This document shows positions 8,201-15,792 of a DNA stretch of 19,717 nt, in pieces; within the stretch, counting starts at the first letter, position 1; the number at the start of each line of letters is the position of its first letter. The notes under the pieces were generated by a model. The model ran no database searches, had not been told where the DNA came from, and saw only the letters and a list, made by a program, of their open reading frames with translations. The DNA lies in NCBI GenBank assembly GCA_009702305.1, contig WLIH01000001.1:1-19717 (forward strand), given 5' to 3'. This DNA comes from Actinomycetota bacterium (GTDB taxonomy: Bacteria > Actinomycetota > Actinomycetes > Propionibacteriales > Nocardioidaceae). The translations under genes were made by a program, and so were the position numbers.

Positions 8201-9279
8201 GCCGTCCTCCTGCGAGACGTAACGACTCCGCTGAGTCGTCGTGGGATCGAGGCGAGACCGTCGGGCAGCAGCAGCGTCACGACGATGAACATCAGGGCGA
8301 GGATGTAGATCCAGCCGTTCTCGAATCGCTCCGAGAGCGTGGATCGTCCGTAGCCCAGGAGGATCGCGCCGAGGGCAGGTCCGAAGAGGGAGGCCCGCCC
8401 GCCGAGCGCGACGCCGGCGATCAGCAGGATGGACGCCGCCGCACCGATCTCCTTGGGGGAGATGATCCCGACGATCGGCACGAAGAGCGCGCCGCCGATG
8501 CTGGCCATGACCGCCGACACCACGAAGGCGACGAGCTTGATGTTGGCCGGGTCGTAGCCCAGGAAGCGGACCCGCTCCTCGGCGTCCCGGGTCGCCACCA
8601 ACAGCTCGCCGAACCTGCTCCGGTAGAGCTGCCAGACGACGAGCATGCAGAGCACCAGGACGACCGCCGTGATCGTGTAGATCATCCGCCGGTTGACCGG
8701 GTCGGCGAGGTCGTAGCCGAAGAACGACTTGAAGTCGCTCAGGCCGGTGTCGCCGCCGGTGAGCTTGATGGTGCCGCCGATGAAGTAGGCCAGCGCCACG
8801 GCCAACGCCTGCGACAGGATGGCGAAGTAGGCGCCCTTGACCCGGCGCTTGAAGATCGCGAAGCCCAGCACCGAGGCCACCAGGATCGGCACCAGCACCA
8901 CCGCGGCGAGGGTGAAGATCGGGCTGCGGAAGGGCACCCAGAATCCGGGCAGGGGAGCGAGCGGGTCGTAGAGGATCATGAAGACGGGGATGCCGTCGGG
9001 TCCGGCGGTCTCCAGGGTCAGGTGCATCGCCATGGCGTAGGCGCCGATCGCGAAGAAGACGCCCTGGCCCAGGACCAGCATCCCGCCGCGACCCCAGCTC
9101 AGCCCGATGCCCACGGCGACGATCGCCCAGCAGCAGTACTTGCCGAGGTTGTTGAGCCGGAACTCGTCGAGCACGGCCGGCGCCACGACGATCAGCAGCA
9201 GCGCCAGGACACCGATGCCGACAAGCGAGCCCCACGATCGGGCGAAGGTCGTGGCGCGCTCGACCGGCGTCGTACTCAT
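8197..9279 (-). CDS. urtC: Urea ABC transporter permease UrtC
   Basis: A 360-aa LivM-type permease. Hydrophobic stretches suggest about eight to ten membrane segments, beginning with LVGIGVLALLLIVVAPAVL (about 19-37). The core SWGRGGMLVLGQGVFFAIGAYAMAMHL matches the family's GQ-x-x-FFG-x-GAYA region, and RVRFLGYDPANIKL is the cytoplasmic EAA-like loop contacting the ATPases. A periplasmic-side insertion (about 86-115, PGFWVPF) is typical of UrtC. The ATG at 9279 overlaps the urtB stop by 4 nt. A 565-aa open frame extending to 9894 is out of frame with urtB and not part of the gene. Confidence 0.95.
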   Translation of the reverse strand: MSTTPVERATTFARSWGSLVGIGVLALLLIVVAPAVLDEFRLNNLGKYCCWAIVAVGIGLSWGRGGMLVLGQGVFFAIGAYAMAMHLTLETAGPDGIPVFMILYDPLAPLPGFWVPFRSPIFTLAAVVLVPILVASVLGFAIFKRRVKGAYFAILSQALAVALAYFIGGTIKLTGGDTGLSDFKSFFGYDLADPVNRRMIYTITAVVLVLCMLVVWQLYRSRFGELLVATRDAEERVRFLGYDPANIKLVAFVVSAVMASIGGALFVPIVGIISPKEIGAAASILLIAGVALGGRASLFGPALGAILLGYGRSTLSERFENGWIYILALMFIVVTLLLPDGLASIPRRLSGVVTSRRRTA

Positions 9280-10157
9280 GCGAGACCTCGCGTCCGGATG
9301 GTGAAGAGGCCTTGGGGTCGGACCTGGAGGAAGACCACGACCAGGCCGAAGGTGATGACCGAGGCGAGGCTGCCGGTCGTCCAGTCGGCGAAGTACGCCG
9401 TCGAGACGCCCACCGCCCACGCCGCGATGACGGTGCCGCGCAGCTGGCCGAGGCCACCGGCCACGACGACCAGGAAGGCCAAGATGATGTAGCGGGTGCC
9501 GAGCTGGGAGTTGGTGCCGCCGATCAGCGAGGCCGCGACCCCGCCCAGTCCGGCGAGCCCCGATCCGATGAAGAAGGTGAGCCGGTCGACCGACCGGGTG
9601 GCGATGCCCAGCGTCTCGGCGAGCGGGCGGTTCTGCACGGTGGCGCGGATCCGCCGGCCGAAGGTCGTGTACCTCAGCAGAGCGGCCAGGCCGGCGAGGC
9701 AGACCAGCGCCAGGCAGATGGTGAAGATCTGGCGCAACGGCCAGGCGTAGCCGAAGACGTCGAGCTGGCCGTCGAGCAGCGACGGCTTCTTGACGGGGAC
9801 CCCGCTGGGGTAGTGCTGGAGGAAGAGCTGCTGCAGACCCAGGCTCACGCCGACCGTGGCCAGCAGGGTGTCGAGCGGCCGGTCGTACATCCACTGGATC
9901 ACGGTGATCTCCAGCACCAGGCCGAGCAGTCCGGCGAAGACGAAGGCCACGGGGAGCGCGAGCAGGATGGAGATGTTGGTGTTCGAGACCACCCCCTGGG
10001 TCCAGTACGCCGAGACGGCGCCGGCCAGCAGGAACTCGCCGTGGGCCATGTTGATGACGCCCATCTGACCGAAGGTCAGCGCGAGGCCGAGGGCGGCGAT
10101 GAGGAGCAGCGCGCCGTCGGCGGTGCCGTTCAGGAGCGGGGCGATCAGGGATTCCAT
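9276..10157 (-). CDS. urtB: Urea ABC transporter permease UrtB
   Basis: A 293-aa LivH-type permease with about eight membrane segments. Recognisable segments are LALTFGQMGVINMAHGEFLLAGA near the N-terminus (the family's G-x-x-N-x-AHG motif), DTLLATVGVSLGLQQ, and RIRATVQNRPLAETLGI in the ATPase-contact loop. ATG at 10157 was chosen over an in-frame ATG at 10220 because homology begins there and GAGAGG lies just upstream; the 10220 start would also fall inside the intercistronic hairpin. It is separated from urtA by 90 nt, the only sizeable gap in the operon. Confidence 0.95.
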   Translation of the reverse strand: MESLIAPLLNGTADGALLLIAALGLALTFGQMGVINMAHGEFLLAGAVSAYWTQGVVSNTNISILLALPVAFVFAGLLGLVLEITVIQWMYDRPLDTLLATVGVSLGLQQLFLQHYPSGVPVKKPSLLDGQLDVFGYAWPLRQIFTICLALVCLAGLAALLRYTTFGRRIRATVQNRPLAETLGIATRSVDRLTFFIGSGLAGLGGVAASLIGGTNSQLGTRYIILAFLVVVAGGLGQLRGTVIAAWAVGVSTAYFADWTTGSLASVITFGLVVVFLQVRPQGLFTIRTRGLA

Positions 10158-10197
10158 GCTGGCCTCTCGACGCGGGGACGTGCCGGGTGTCGCTGGT

Positions 10198-10230
10198 GAG
10201 GGGGTCCGTGCCCGAGGCACGGACCCCCTC
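10198..10230 (-). terminator. Strong intercistronic hairpin between urtA and urtB
   Basis: A perfect 15-bp stem (GAGGGGGTCCGTGCC at 10198-10212 against its complement at 10216-10230) with a 3-nt CGA loop starts 17 nt after the urtA stop. No U-run follows. In operons led by a solute-binding protein, such a hairpin usually acts as a leaky terminator and/or 3'-stabiliser that gives more binding protein than permease. That role is inferred from family practice; the structure is seen directly. Confidence 0.75.
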
Positions 10231-10247
10231 GACTCCGCTGGGGAGCC

Positions 10248-11525
10248 TCAGCCTGCGGCGGCGACCAGCGCGTCGCGCGTCGCCTCGGGGAACCAGGAGT
10301 AGCCCTCCAGGAACGGGTCCGGCTCGATCGGGCCGTCGGACTCCCAGACGATGTCGAACTGGTTGTCGGCGTTGATCTGGCCGATCAGGCCCGGCTTGCT
10401 GATGTGGTGGTTCTCGCCGTCGATGACGACGGTGCCCTCAGGAGCGTCGAACGAGACCCCGTCGGAGACCGCGTTGATCTTGTCGACGTCGAAGGATCCG
10501 GCCTTCTCGACCATCGCCTTGTAGAGGTACATCGAGTCGTAGGCCGCCTCCATCGGGTCGGACGTGACGTCGCTAGGACCGTCGTAGGCGACCCAGTCCG
10601 CGATGAACTTCTCGTTGGCCGGGCTCTGGACCGACTGGAAGTAGTTCCACGCGGCGTACTGACCGGTGACGTCGGCACCCATGTTGGGCGCCTCCTCCTC
10701 GGCGATCGAGACCGAGATGATCGGCGTGGTCTCGGCCGTGAGGCCGGCGTCCGTGTAGGCCTTGATGAAGCCGACGTTGGACGAGCCGTTGATGGTGTTG
10801 AAGATGAAGTCGGGCTTGGCGTCGACGATCTTCGAGACCTGCGTGGTCCAGTCGTCCTTGTCGAGCGGCACGTACTCCTCACCGACTATCTCGATGCCGA
10901 GCTCCTCGGCGTACAGCTTGATGATCGCGTTGGCCGTGCGCGGGAAGACGTAGTCCGAGCCCGCGAGGAACAGCGTCTTGACGCCCTTGGACTTCAAGAA
11001 CTCCATGGCCGGCAGGATCTGCTGGTTGGTCGTGGCGCCGGTGTAGTAGATGTTCTTCGACGCCTCGAGGCCCTCGTACTGCACGGGGTAGAAGAGCAGG
11101 CTGTTGTACTTCTCGGCCACCGGCTTCATGGCCTTGCGCGAGGACGACGTCCAGCCACCGAAGATCGCGGCGACGCAGTCCTTGGTGATGAGCTTCTCGG
11201 TCTTCTCGGCGAAGGTCGGCCAGTCGGTGGCGCCGTCCTCCTGCACGAGCTCGATCTGCTTGCCCATGATGCCGCCGTCGGCGTTGATCTCGTCGGCGGC
11301 CATGTGCAGGACGGACGACACGGTCGTCTCCGAGATGGCCATCGCACCCGTGAGGGAGTTGATCAGGCCCAGCTTGACGGTGTCACCCGAGGTGTCGACG
11401 CAGCTCTCGCTGCTGGTGGAAGTGGTGTCGTCGCCGGCCTTGGAGCCGCCACAGGCGCTGAGGCCGATGGCAGCTGCGAGCGCGATGACGGATGCCGCGG
11501 CGACGCGGGAGCGGGTACGGGTCAC
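10248..11525 (-). CDS. urtA: Urea ABC transporter substrate-binding lipoprotein UrtA
   Basis: A 425-aa type-I periplasmic-binding protein. The N-terminus has basic residues, a hydrophobic run and a lipobox LSAC with Cys25, so it should be a membrane-anchored lipoprotein. Urea-specific wording includes GWTSSSRK, LLFYPVQYEG, NIYYTGATTNQQ, and GSDYVFPR, all typical of UrtA. The Ser/Thr-rich linker after Cys25 is usual. The GTG at 11525 precedes the signal peptide directly, with GAGAGG about 10 nt upstream; the ATG at 11591 would add 22 residues that break the signal peptide. It is the first gene of the operon, preceded by an AT-rich upstream region, and delivers urea to UrtBC. Confidence 0.96.
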   Translation of the reverse strand: MTRTRSRVAAASVIALAAAIGLSACGGSKAGDDTTSTSSESCVDTSGDTVKLGLINSLTGAMAISETTVSSVLHMAADEINADGGIMGKQIELVQEDGATDWPTFAEKTEKLITKDCVAAIFGGWTSSSRKAMKPVAEKYNSLLFYPVQYEGLEASKNIYYTGATTNQQILPAMEFLKSKGVKTLFLAGSDYVFPRTANAIIKLYAEELGIEIVGEEYVPLDKDDWTTQVSKIVDAKPDFIFNTINGSSNVGFIKAYTDAGLTAETTPIISVSIAEEEAPNMGADVTGQYAAWNYFQSVQSPANEKFIADWVAYDGPSDVTSDPMEAAYDSMYLYKAMVEKAGSFDVDKINAVSDGVSFDAPEGTVVIDGENHHISKPGLIGQINADNQFDIVWESDGPIEPDPFLEGYSWFPEATRDALVAAAG

Positions 11526-11604
11526 GTGGGGGCAACCTCTCGGTTCTGGCCTGCGGTCTCGGGCCGCTGGCTCGGGCCAGGGGCACGGCATCGGGCCCCG
11601 GTGG

Positions 11605-11670
11605 TCGATGAACCTAGGAATCGCAGATTTCGAGTTGCTACCAAATGGAATTAAATCGGTGTTACGGCAC
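11605..11670 (-). promoter_or_regulatory. AT-rich promoter/operator region of the urea operon
   Basis: Between the MarR gene and urtA, a 60-bp AT-rich island interrupts otherwise very GC-rich DNA. On the minus strand it includes GTAAC (11661-11665), TTTAATT and GGTAGCAACTCGAAAT. GTAAC-N6 followed by A-rich half-sites at 11-bp steps loosely resembles GlnR boxes (GTnAC-N6-GnAAC), which commonly control urease and urt genes in actinobacteria, but only some half-sites match. Exact -10 and -35 elements could not be assigned. Confidence 0.35.
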
Positions 11671-11711
11671 GCCGCACCCGCGCGGACGGCGTGGCGCAGC
11701 CCGGTCCGGTC

Positions 11712-12152
11712 TCAGCCGACGAGCGGCGGCAGGACCCGGAGGTCGCCGGCCAGCGACTGCCAACGGCGTGCGCCGAGCTCCTCGGCGAGGATCTGCTCGA
11801 CGGCCTCCTCGGCCTCGCGGATCGCCCGGGCGACCTCGCTCCCGCGAGCCGACAGGGCCACCACCACGCGGCGCTTGTCGTCGGGATCCATCCGCCGCAC
11901 CACCAGTGCCTGGGAGACCAGCCGGTCCACGTGGCGGGTCAGCGAGGCGGGCGCGACCACGGCGCCGTGAGCCAGGTCCGACATCCCGATGCCCGGTCGC
12001 GCCAGCAGCACCGACATCACCTGCCAGTGCTCGGGCAGCAGGCCGTGCTCGGCGAGCAGCGGTTGCAACCTGACGGCGAGAGCGTGCTCGGCCCTGCGGA
12101 GCAGGAGAGCAAGACCGGCATCGAGCGGTGCCGGTGCGGCCTGCTCGGTCAT
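11712..12152 (-). CDS. MarR-family transcriptional regulator
   Basis: A 146-aa winged-helix protein. The pattern is N-terminal dimerisation helices, HWQVMSVLLARPGIGMSDLAHGAVVAPASLTRHVDRL (helix-turn-helix, about 43-79), and the wing DPDDKRRVVVALSARG (about 92-107) with the conserved D-x-R-R-like DDKRR. It lies upstream of urtA on the same strand (186 bp away) and divergent from a cytosolic amide-binding-type protein, with a palindromic operator candidate between them. It may regulate itself, the sensor, and possibly the urea operon; the ligand is unknown. The same frame is open to 13325 but upstream of the ATG at 12152 it is antisense to the neighbouring gene and is rejected. Confidence 0.9.
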   Translation of the reverse strand: MTEQAAPAPLDAGLALLLRRAEHALAVRLQPLLAEHGLLPEHWQVMSVLLARPGIGMSDLAHGAVVAPASLTRHVDRLVSQALVVRRMDPDDKRRVVVALSARGSEVARAIREAEEAVEQILAEELGARRWQSLAGDLRVLPPLVG

Positions 12153-12204
12153 GATGGGACTCGCCTTCGCTTGCGCGGGTGGGGATCCAGCGGCTGTGCA
12201 GTGT

Positions 12205-12223
12205 GTCTCATCCGGGACGAGAC
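12205..12223. promoter_or_regulatory. Palindromic operator candidate between marR-type gene and sensor gene
   Basis: GTCTCATCCGGGACGAGAC is a 19-bp dyad with 8 of 9 base pairs matching around a central G. It sits in the 210-bp divergent intergenic region, 53 bp upstream of the MarR start and 140 bp upstream of the sensor start. Size and symmetry fit a MarR dimer site. No second copy was noticed near urtA. Confidence 0.45.
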
Positions 12224-12362
12224 GGTTCATGCCAGCTGGTCGACACATTAGTCTGCTGCGCAACCTCGGCCATCGTCGTCCGACGCAAACCTGCTCGTGG
12301 GTCGCTCTTCCGACCGCGTCGGGCCCGGCACGGCAACCGTGGAGGTCGGAGGTGAGCCACCG

Positions 12363-13448
12363 ATGACGAGGCCGCTCGTTCGCACCGATCCCGAGGTGCT
12401 CTCGATCGCCTTCGTGGTGCCGCTCCAGGGTCCGACCGGGCTCTACGGTCCGTCCTGCCTGGCCTGCGGCGAGCTCGCCGTCGAGCAGCTCAATGCCGCC
12501 GAGGGCATCGCCGGTCGTCGCGTCGAGCTGGTGGTGGTCGATGGGGGACGGGCCCCAGAGCTGGTGGCCGACGAGGTCGGCCGGCGGGTCGACAGCGGTC
12601 GGGTCGAGGCGGTCGCAGGCTGGCACATCTCCGCGGTGCGCCAAGCGGTAGCCGCCCGGATCGGCGGGCGGGTCGTCTACGCCTACGCCGCGATGCACGA
12701 GGGGCGCGACGACACCCCGGGCGTGTTCATGCTCGGGGAGCGTCCGCTCAACCAACTGCTGCCCGCGGCGCACTGGATGCGCGAGCAGCTGGGCGTCGGA
12801 CGCTGGGCCGTGGTCGGCAACGACTACGTCTTCCCCCGGGTGACCGGCACGACCGCTCGGCTCGCGCTGCAGGACACGGCCTCCGAGGTGGTCAGCGAGA
12901 CCTACGTCCCGCTCGGCACGACCAACTTCTCCCACGTGCTCACCCAGCTCGACCGCGGCGGCATCGACGGTGTCATCATGCTGCTGATGGGCCAGGACGC
13001 GGTGCACTTCAACCGCCAGTTCGCCCGCCAGGGCCTCGACGGCCGGTTGGCCCGGCTGAGCCCCGCCGTCGAGGAGAACACCCTGCTCGGCGGGGGCGCC
13101 TCCGCCCACCACCACCTCTACGCCGCTGCTGCCTACTTCGACGGCATGGACACCGCCGAGAGCGCCGAGCTGGCCGCTGCGTACTACGGCCGCTACGGCG
13201 CGTGGGCGCCGGCCCTCAATGCCGTGGGGGAGTCGTGCTACGAGGCGATCTGGTTCCTCCACCGCCTCGCCCGCACATGCGGCTCCCTGCGGGTCTCCGA
13301 CCTCGACCGGATCGGCTCGCGGCACTTCTACGACAGCCCTCGCGGCCTGGTGCGCCTCGACGGCAACCTGCTCGACCAGGACGTCTACCTCGCCGCTGCC
13401 GACGGGATGGCCTTCCGGGTGCAGGAGCAGATCGCCCGCGCCACCTGA
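12363..13448 (+). CDS. Cytosolic UrtA/AmiC-like amide- or urea-binding protein
   Basis: A 361-aa periplasmic-binding-fold protein without any signal peptide or lipobox: the mature fold begins at once (VLSIAFVVPLQGPTGLYGP, from about 12). It is a clear paralogue of the neighbouring UrtA, sharing for example NDYVFPR (153-159) with GSDYVFPR and ETYVPLGTTNF with EEYVPLDKDDW. Lack of export is the hallmark of AmiC, the cytosolic amide sensor of the Pseudomonas amidase operon. The ATG at 12363 follows GGAGGTGAG at 6 nt; a start at 12297 has no such signal. The gene is divergent from a MarR regulator and near the urea operon, so a role as an intracellular urea/amide sensor is likely but inferred. 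No AmiR/ANTAR partner is present in the window. Confidence 0.82.
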   Translation: MTRPLVRTDPEVLSIAFVVPLQGPTGLYGPSCLACGELAVEQLNAAEGIAGRRVELVVVDGGRAPELVADEVGRRVDSGRVEAVAGWHISAVRQAVAARIGGRVVYAYAAMHEGRDDTPGVFMLGERPLNQLLPAAHWMREQLGVGRWAVVGNDYVFPRVTGTTARLALQDTASEVVSETYVPLGTTNFSHVLTQLDRGGIDGVIMLLMGQDAVHFNRQFARQGLDGRLARLSPAVEENTLLGGGASAHHHLYAAAAYFDGMDTAESAELAAAYYGRYGAWAPALNAVGESCYEAIWFLHRLARTCGSLRVSDLDRIGSRHFYDSPRGLVRLDGNLLDQDVYLAAADGMAFRVQEQIARAT

Positions 13449-13501
13449 TCGGACCTGTGGACGCCGACCGGTGGCCGGCCGGGACTGTCGCCGTCGGCAT
13501 C

Positions 13502-13507
13502 TAGGGT
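13502..13507 (+). promoter_or_regulatory. Putative -10 box upstream of uvrD2
   Basis: TAGGGT, a common actinobacterial -10 hexamer, lies 52-57 bp before the uvrD2 ATG in a 110-bp gap after the sensor gene. No good -35 is seen, so the call is tentative. Confidence 0.35.
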
Positions 13508-13558
13508 TGGGCCGTCGTCACGGTTCCCACCGGTCCAACCCAGGAGATGCACCCGCCC

Positions 13559-15616
13559 ATGCCCGACCCCGATGCCCTGCTCGAGGCCCTCGATCCCGAG
13601 CAGCGTCGCGTCGCCGAGGCGCTGCGCGGCCCGGTGCGGGTGCTCGCCGGAGCCGGCACCGGCAAGACCCGGGCGATCACCCACCGGATCGCGCACGGCG
13701 TGGCCACCGGGGTCTACGTGCCCACCGAGGTGCTCGCCGTCACCTTCACGACGCGGGCCGCCGGCGAGATGCGACAGCGCCTGCGGGTGCTGGGCGCGGG
13801 AGGTGTGCAGGCACGCACGTTCCACGCCGCCGCCCTGCGGCAGCTGCGCTACTTCTGGCCCCAGACCCAGGGCACCGAGCTGCCCCGTCTCACCGAGTCC
13901 AAGATCCCACTGCTCGTGGGCGCCGCCCGCCAGCAGCGGCTGCGGCCGGACCAGGCGCTGCTGCGCGACCTCGCCTCCGAGGTGGAGTGGGCCAAGGTCA
14001 GCAACGTCCACCCCGACGACTACGCCCGCGTCGCGGCGGAGCGCGGACGCTCGGTCGCCGGGCAGGACCCCGAGACCGTGGGGCGGATCTTCGGCAGCTA
14101 CGAGGAGGTCAAGCGCGCCGACGGGCGGATGGACATGGAGGACATCCTGCTGCTGACCGCCGGGCTGCTGGCCGAGGACGAGCGCGTCGCGGCGCAGGTC
14201 CGCCGTCAGTACAAGTGGTTCGTGGTCGATGAGTTCCAAGACGTCTCGCCCTTGCAGTCGGCGCTGCTCGACCTGTGGCTCGGCGGCCGCGACGAGCTGT
14301 GCGTCGTCGGCGACCCGGCGCAGACCATCTACTCCTTCGCCGGCGCCAACGCCGACTACCTGCGCGACTTCCCGGCCAAGCATCCGGGCACCACGTCGGT
14401 CGAGCTGGTCCGCAACTACCGCTCCACCCCTCAGGTCGTGCAGGCCGCCAACCTGCTGCTCGCCGGCACGTCCAGCAAGGGGGTGGCGCTGCAGGCCCAG
14501 CGCCCGGCCGGCGTCGCCGTGACCTTCCAGCCGCAGCCCGACGAGATCGCCGAGGCGCAGGCGGTCGCCGCCCGCATCGCCGCCCTGCGCGACCGGGGGC
14601 ACCCGATGTCCGAGGTCGCGGTGCTCTTCCGGATCAACGCGCAGTCGGAGTCCTTCGAGGAGGCCCTGTCGGCCCGCAAGATCCCCTACGTCGTCCGCGG
14701 TGCCGCCCGGTTCTTCGACCGGGCCGAGGTGCGCGAGGCCGTGACCCGGCTGCGGGGTGCGGCCCGGGGCGGCCAGGGAGAGGCGACCGGCGACGAGCTG
14801 CTCGAGGCCGTCCACGGCATCCTCGCCGGCATGGGCTGGACCTCCGAGCCGCCCGCCGCCCGCGGGCAGACCCGCGACCGGTGGGAGTCCTGGCAGGCGC
14901 TGATCGACCAGGCCGCCGAGTTCGCCGCCGCACCGAGCGCGGACGGCGCCCCGGGCGTCGACCTCGCGGGATTCGTCGACGACCTCGACCGGCGCGCCGC
15001 CGAGCAGCACGCCCCCGTCGCCGAGGGCGTCACCCTGGCGACGTTCCACGCGGCCAAGGGGTTGGAGTGGGATGCCGTCTTCCTCTGCGGCCTCCAGGAC
15101 GGCACCCTGCCGATCACCTACGCCGACACCCCGGCCGCCATCGAGGAGGAGCGACGGCTGCTCTACGTCGGCATGACCCGCGCCCGGGCCGAGCTGTGGC
15201 TGTCCTGGTCGGCCGCTCGCAACCCCGGCGGCCGCGCGTCGCGCAAGCCGTCGCGTTTCCTCGACCCGCTGCTGCCCGACGACGCCCGGCCGGCGGCCGA
15301 GCCGAGCCGGGGTCGCAAGGCGCTGATGTGCCGCGAGTGCGGTCGCCCGCTCTCGACCGCGGCCGAGAAAAAGCGTGCTCGCTGCTCTGACTGCCCGGCC
15401 TCCTACGACGAGGAGCTGTTCGAGCGGCTGCGGGAGTGGCGCAAGGAGCGCTCCGCGCAGGAGAGCGTGCCGGCGTTCGTGATCTTCAACGACTCGACCC
15501 TGCAGCTGATCGCCGAGCACCGGCCGCAGAGCCCGGAGGCGTTGTTGAGGATCAGCGGGGTGGGTCGCTCCAAGCTCGACAAGTACGGCGAGGACGTCCT
15601 CGACCTGGTCGGGTGA
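13559..15616 (+). CDS. uvrD2: ATP-dependent DNA helicase UvrD2 (SF1, with zinc-finger and HRDC domain)
   Basis: A 685-aa superfamily-1A 3'-5' helicase. Motifs in order: Walker A AGAGTGKT (30-37), motif Ia TFTTRAAGEM, Walker B VVDEFQD (about 222-228), motif III GDPAQTIYSFAGA (about 251-263), motif IV VRNYRS (about 281), motif V TFHAAKGLEWD (about 495-505), motif VI YVGMTRAR (about 536). The C-terminus carries a CREC...CSDC tetracysteine (about 591-612) and an HRDC domain (about 635-685), the architecture described for mycobacterial UvrD2. It acts in DNA repair or replication-associated unwinding. ATG 13559 is preferred because AGGAG abuts the other ATG (13547) with no spacing; 13547 would add four residues. 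Confidence 0.95.
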   Translation: MPDPDALLEALDPEQRRVAEALRGPVRVLAGAGTGKTRAITHRIAHGVATGVYVPTEVLAVTFTTRAAGEMRQRLRVLGAGGVQARTFHAAALRQLRYFWPQTQGTELPRLTESKIPLLVGAARQQRLRPDQALLRDLASEVEWAKVSNVHPDDYARVAAERGRSVAGQDPETVGRIFGSYEEVKRADGRMDMEDILLLTAGLLAEDERVAAQVRRQYKWFVVDEFQDVSPLQSALLDLWLGGRDELCVVGDPAQTIYSFAGANADYLRDFPAKHPGTTSVELVRNYRSTPQVVQAANLLLAGTSSKGVALQAQRPAGVAVTFQPQPDEIAEAQAVAARIAALRDRGHPMSEVAVLFRINAQSESFEEALSARKIPYVVRGAARFFDRAEVREAVTRLRGAARGGQGEATGDELLEAVHGILAGMGWTSEPPAARGQTRDRWESWQALIDQAAEFAAAPSADGAPGVDLAGFVDDLDRRAAEQHAPVAEGVTLATFHAAKGLEWDAVFLCGLQDGTLPITYADTPAAIEEERRLLYVGMTRARAELWLSWSAARNPGGRASRKPSRFLDPLLPDDARPAAEPSRGRKALMCRECGRPLSTAAEKKRARCSDCPASYDEELFERLREWRKERSAQESVPAFVIFNDSTLQLIAEHRPQSPEALLRISGVGRSKLDKYGEDVLDLVG

Positions 15617-15621
15617 GCCTG

Positions 15622-15659
15622 CCGGAGCGCGTCGTGAGCGGGCGTCGAGCCCGCTCCGG
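15622..15659 (+). terminator. Possible terminator hairpin after uvrD2
   Basis: GAGCGGGC (15636-15643) pairs with GCCCGCTC (15649-15656) around a 5-nt loop; alternatively CCGGAGCG (15622-15629) pairs with CGCTCCGG (15652-15659). The structure begins 6 nt after the uvrD2 stop. It is followed by an A-run, not a T-run, so it would be a U-less terminator, and it also abuts the whiB7 promoter. Confidence 0.4.
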
Positions 15660-15719
15660 AAAAAAAGTAAGAAATAGTCATAAAATGGTTTGCTCCTTAC
15701 GCCCGACTCTCGGTAGCGT
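15660..15719 (+). promoter_or_regulatory. whiB7 promoter with AT-rich WhiB7-binding stretch
   Basis: A 30-bp A/T-rich run (15660-15686: A7, GTAAGAAATAG, CATAAAAT) directly precedes a -35-like TTGCTC (15690-15695), then 18 bp, then a -10-like TAGCGT (15714-15719). In mycobacteria and Streptomyces, WhiB7/WblC with the primary sigma factor recognises an AT-rich element just upstream of the -35 through its AT-hook, including at its own promoter. The layout here matches that, so positive autoregulation is expected. The predicted start is near 15726, giving a leader of about 395 nt. Confidence 0.7.
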
Positions 15720-15792
15720 GCTCAGCACCAGAACAACGCGCATCACGGACCTGACAGCTCCGGCGCCCTATCACCCGAAGGAGGTGGCCCAG

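Noticed and set aside
7445-9894. 670-aa and 565-aa minus-strand frames joining urtD to urtC and urtC to urtB as apparent fusions
   Set aside because: The conserved domains start at the internal ATGs (8200, 9279) that overlap the preceding stops; the upstream parts are out-of-frame translations of the neighbouring permease genes.
12153-13325. N-terminal extension of the MarR frame to 537 aa
   Set aside because: Upstream of 12152 the frame is antisense to the sensor gene and has no recognisable domain; the MarR fold is complete from the ATG at 12152.
13385-15520. 711-aa minus-strand open frame opposite uvrD2
   Set aside because: All SF1 helicase motifs are in the plus-strand reading; the antisense frame is low-complexity Gly/Leu/Val/Arg.
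15622-15667. Hairpin plus A7 as a classic intrinsic terminator
   Set aside because: On the plus strand the hairpin is followed by A, not T, and on the minus strand the T-run precedes the hairpin, so it is not a U-tailed terminator in either direction; kept only as a weak U-less candidate.
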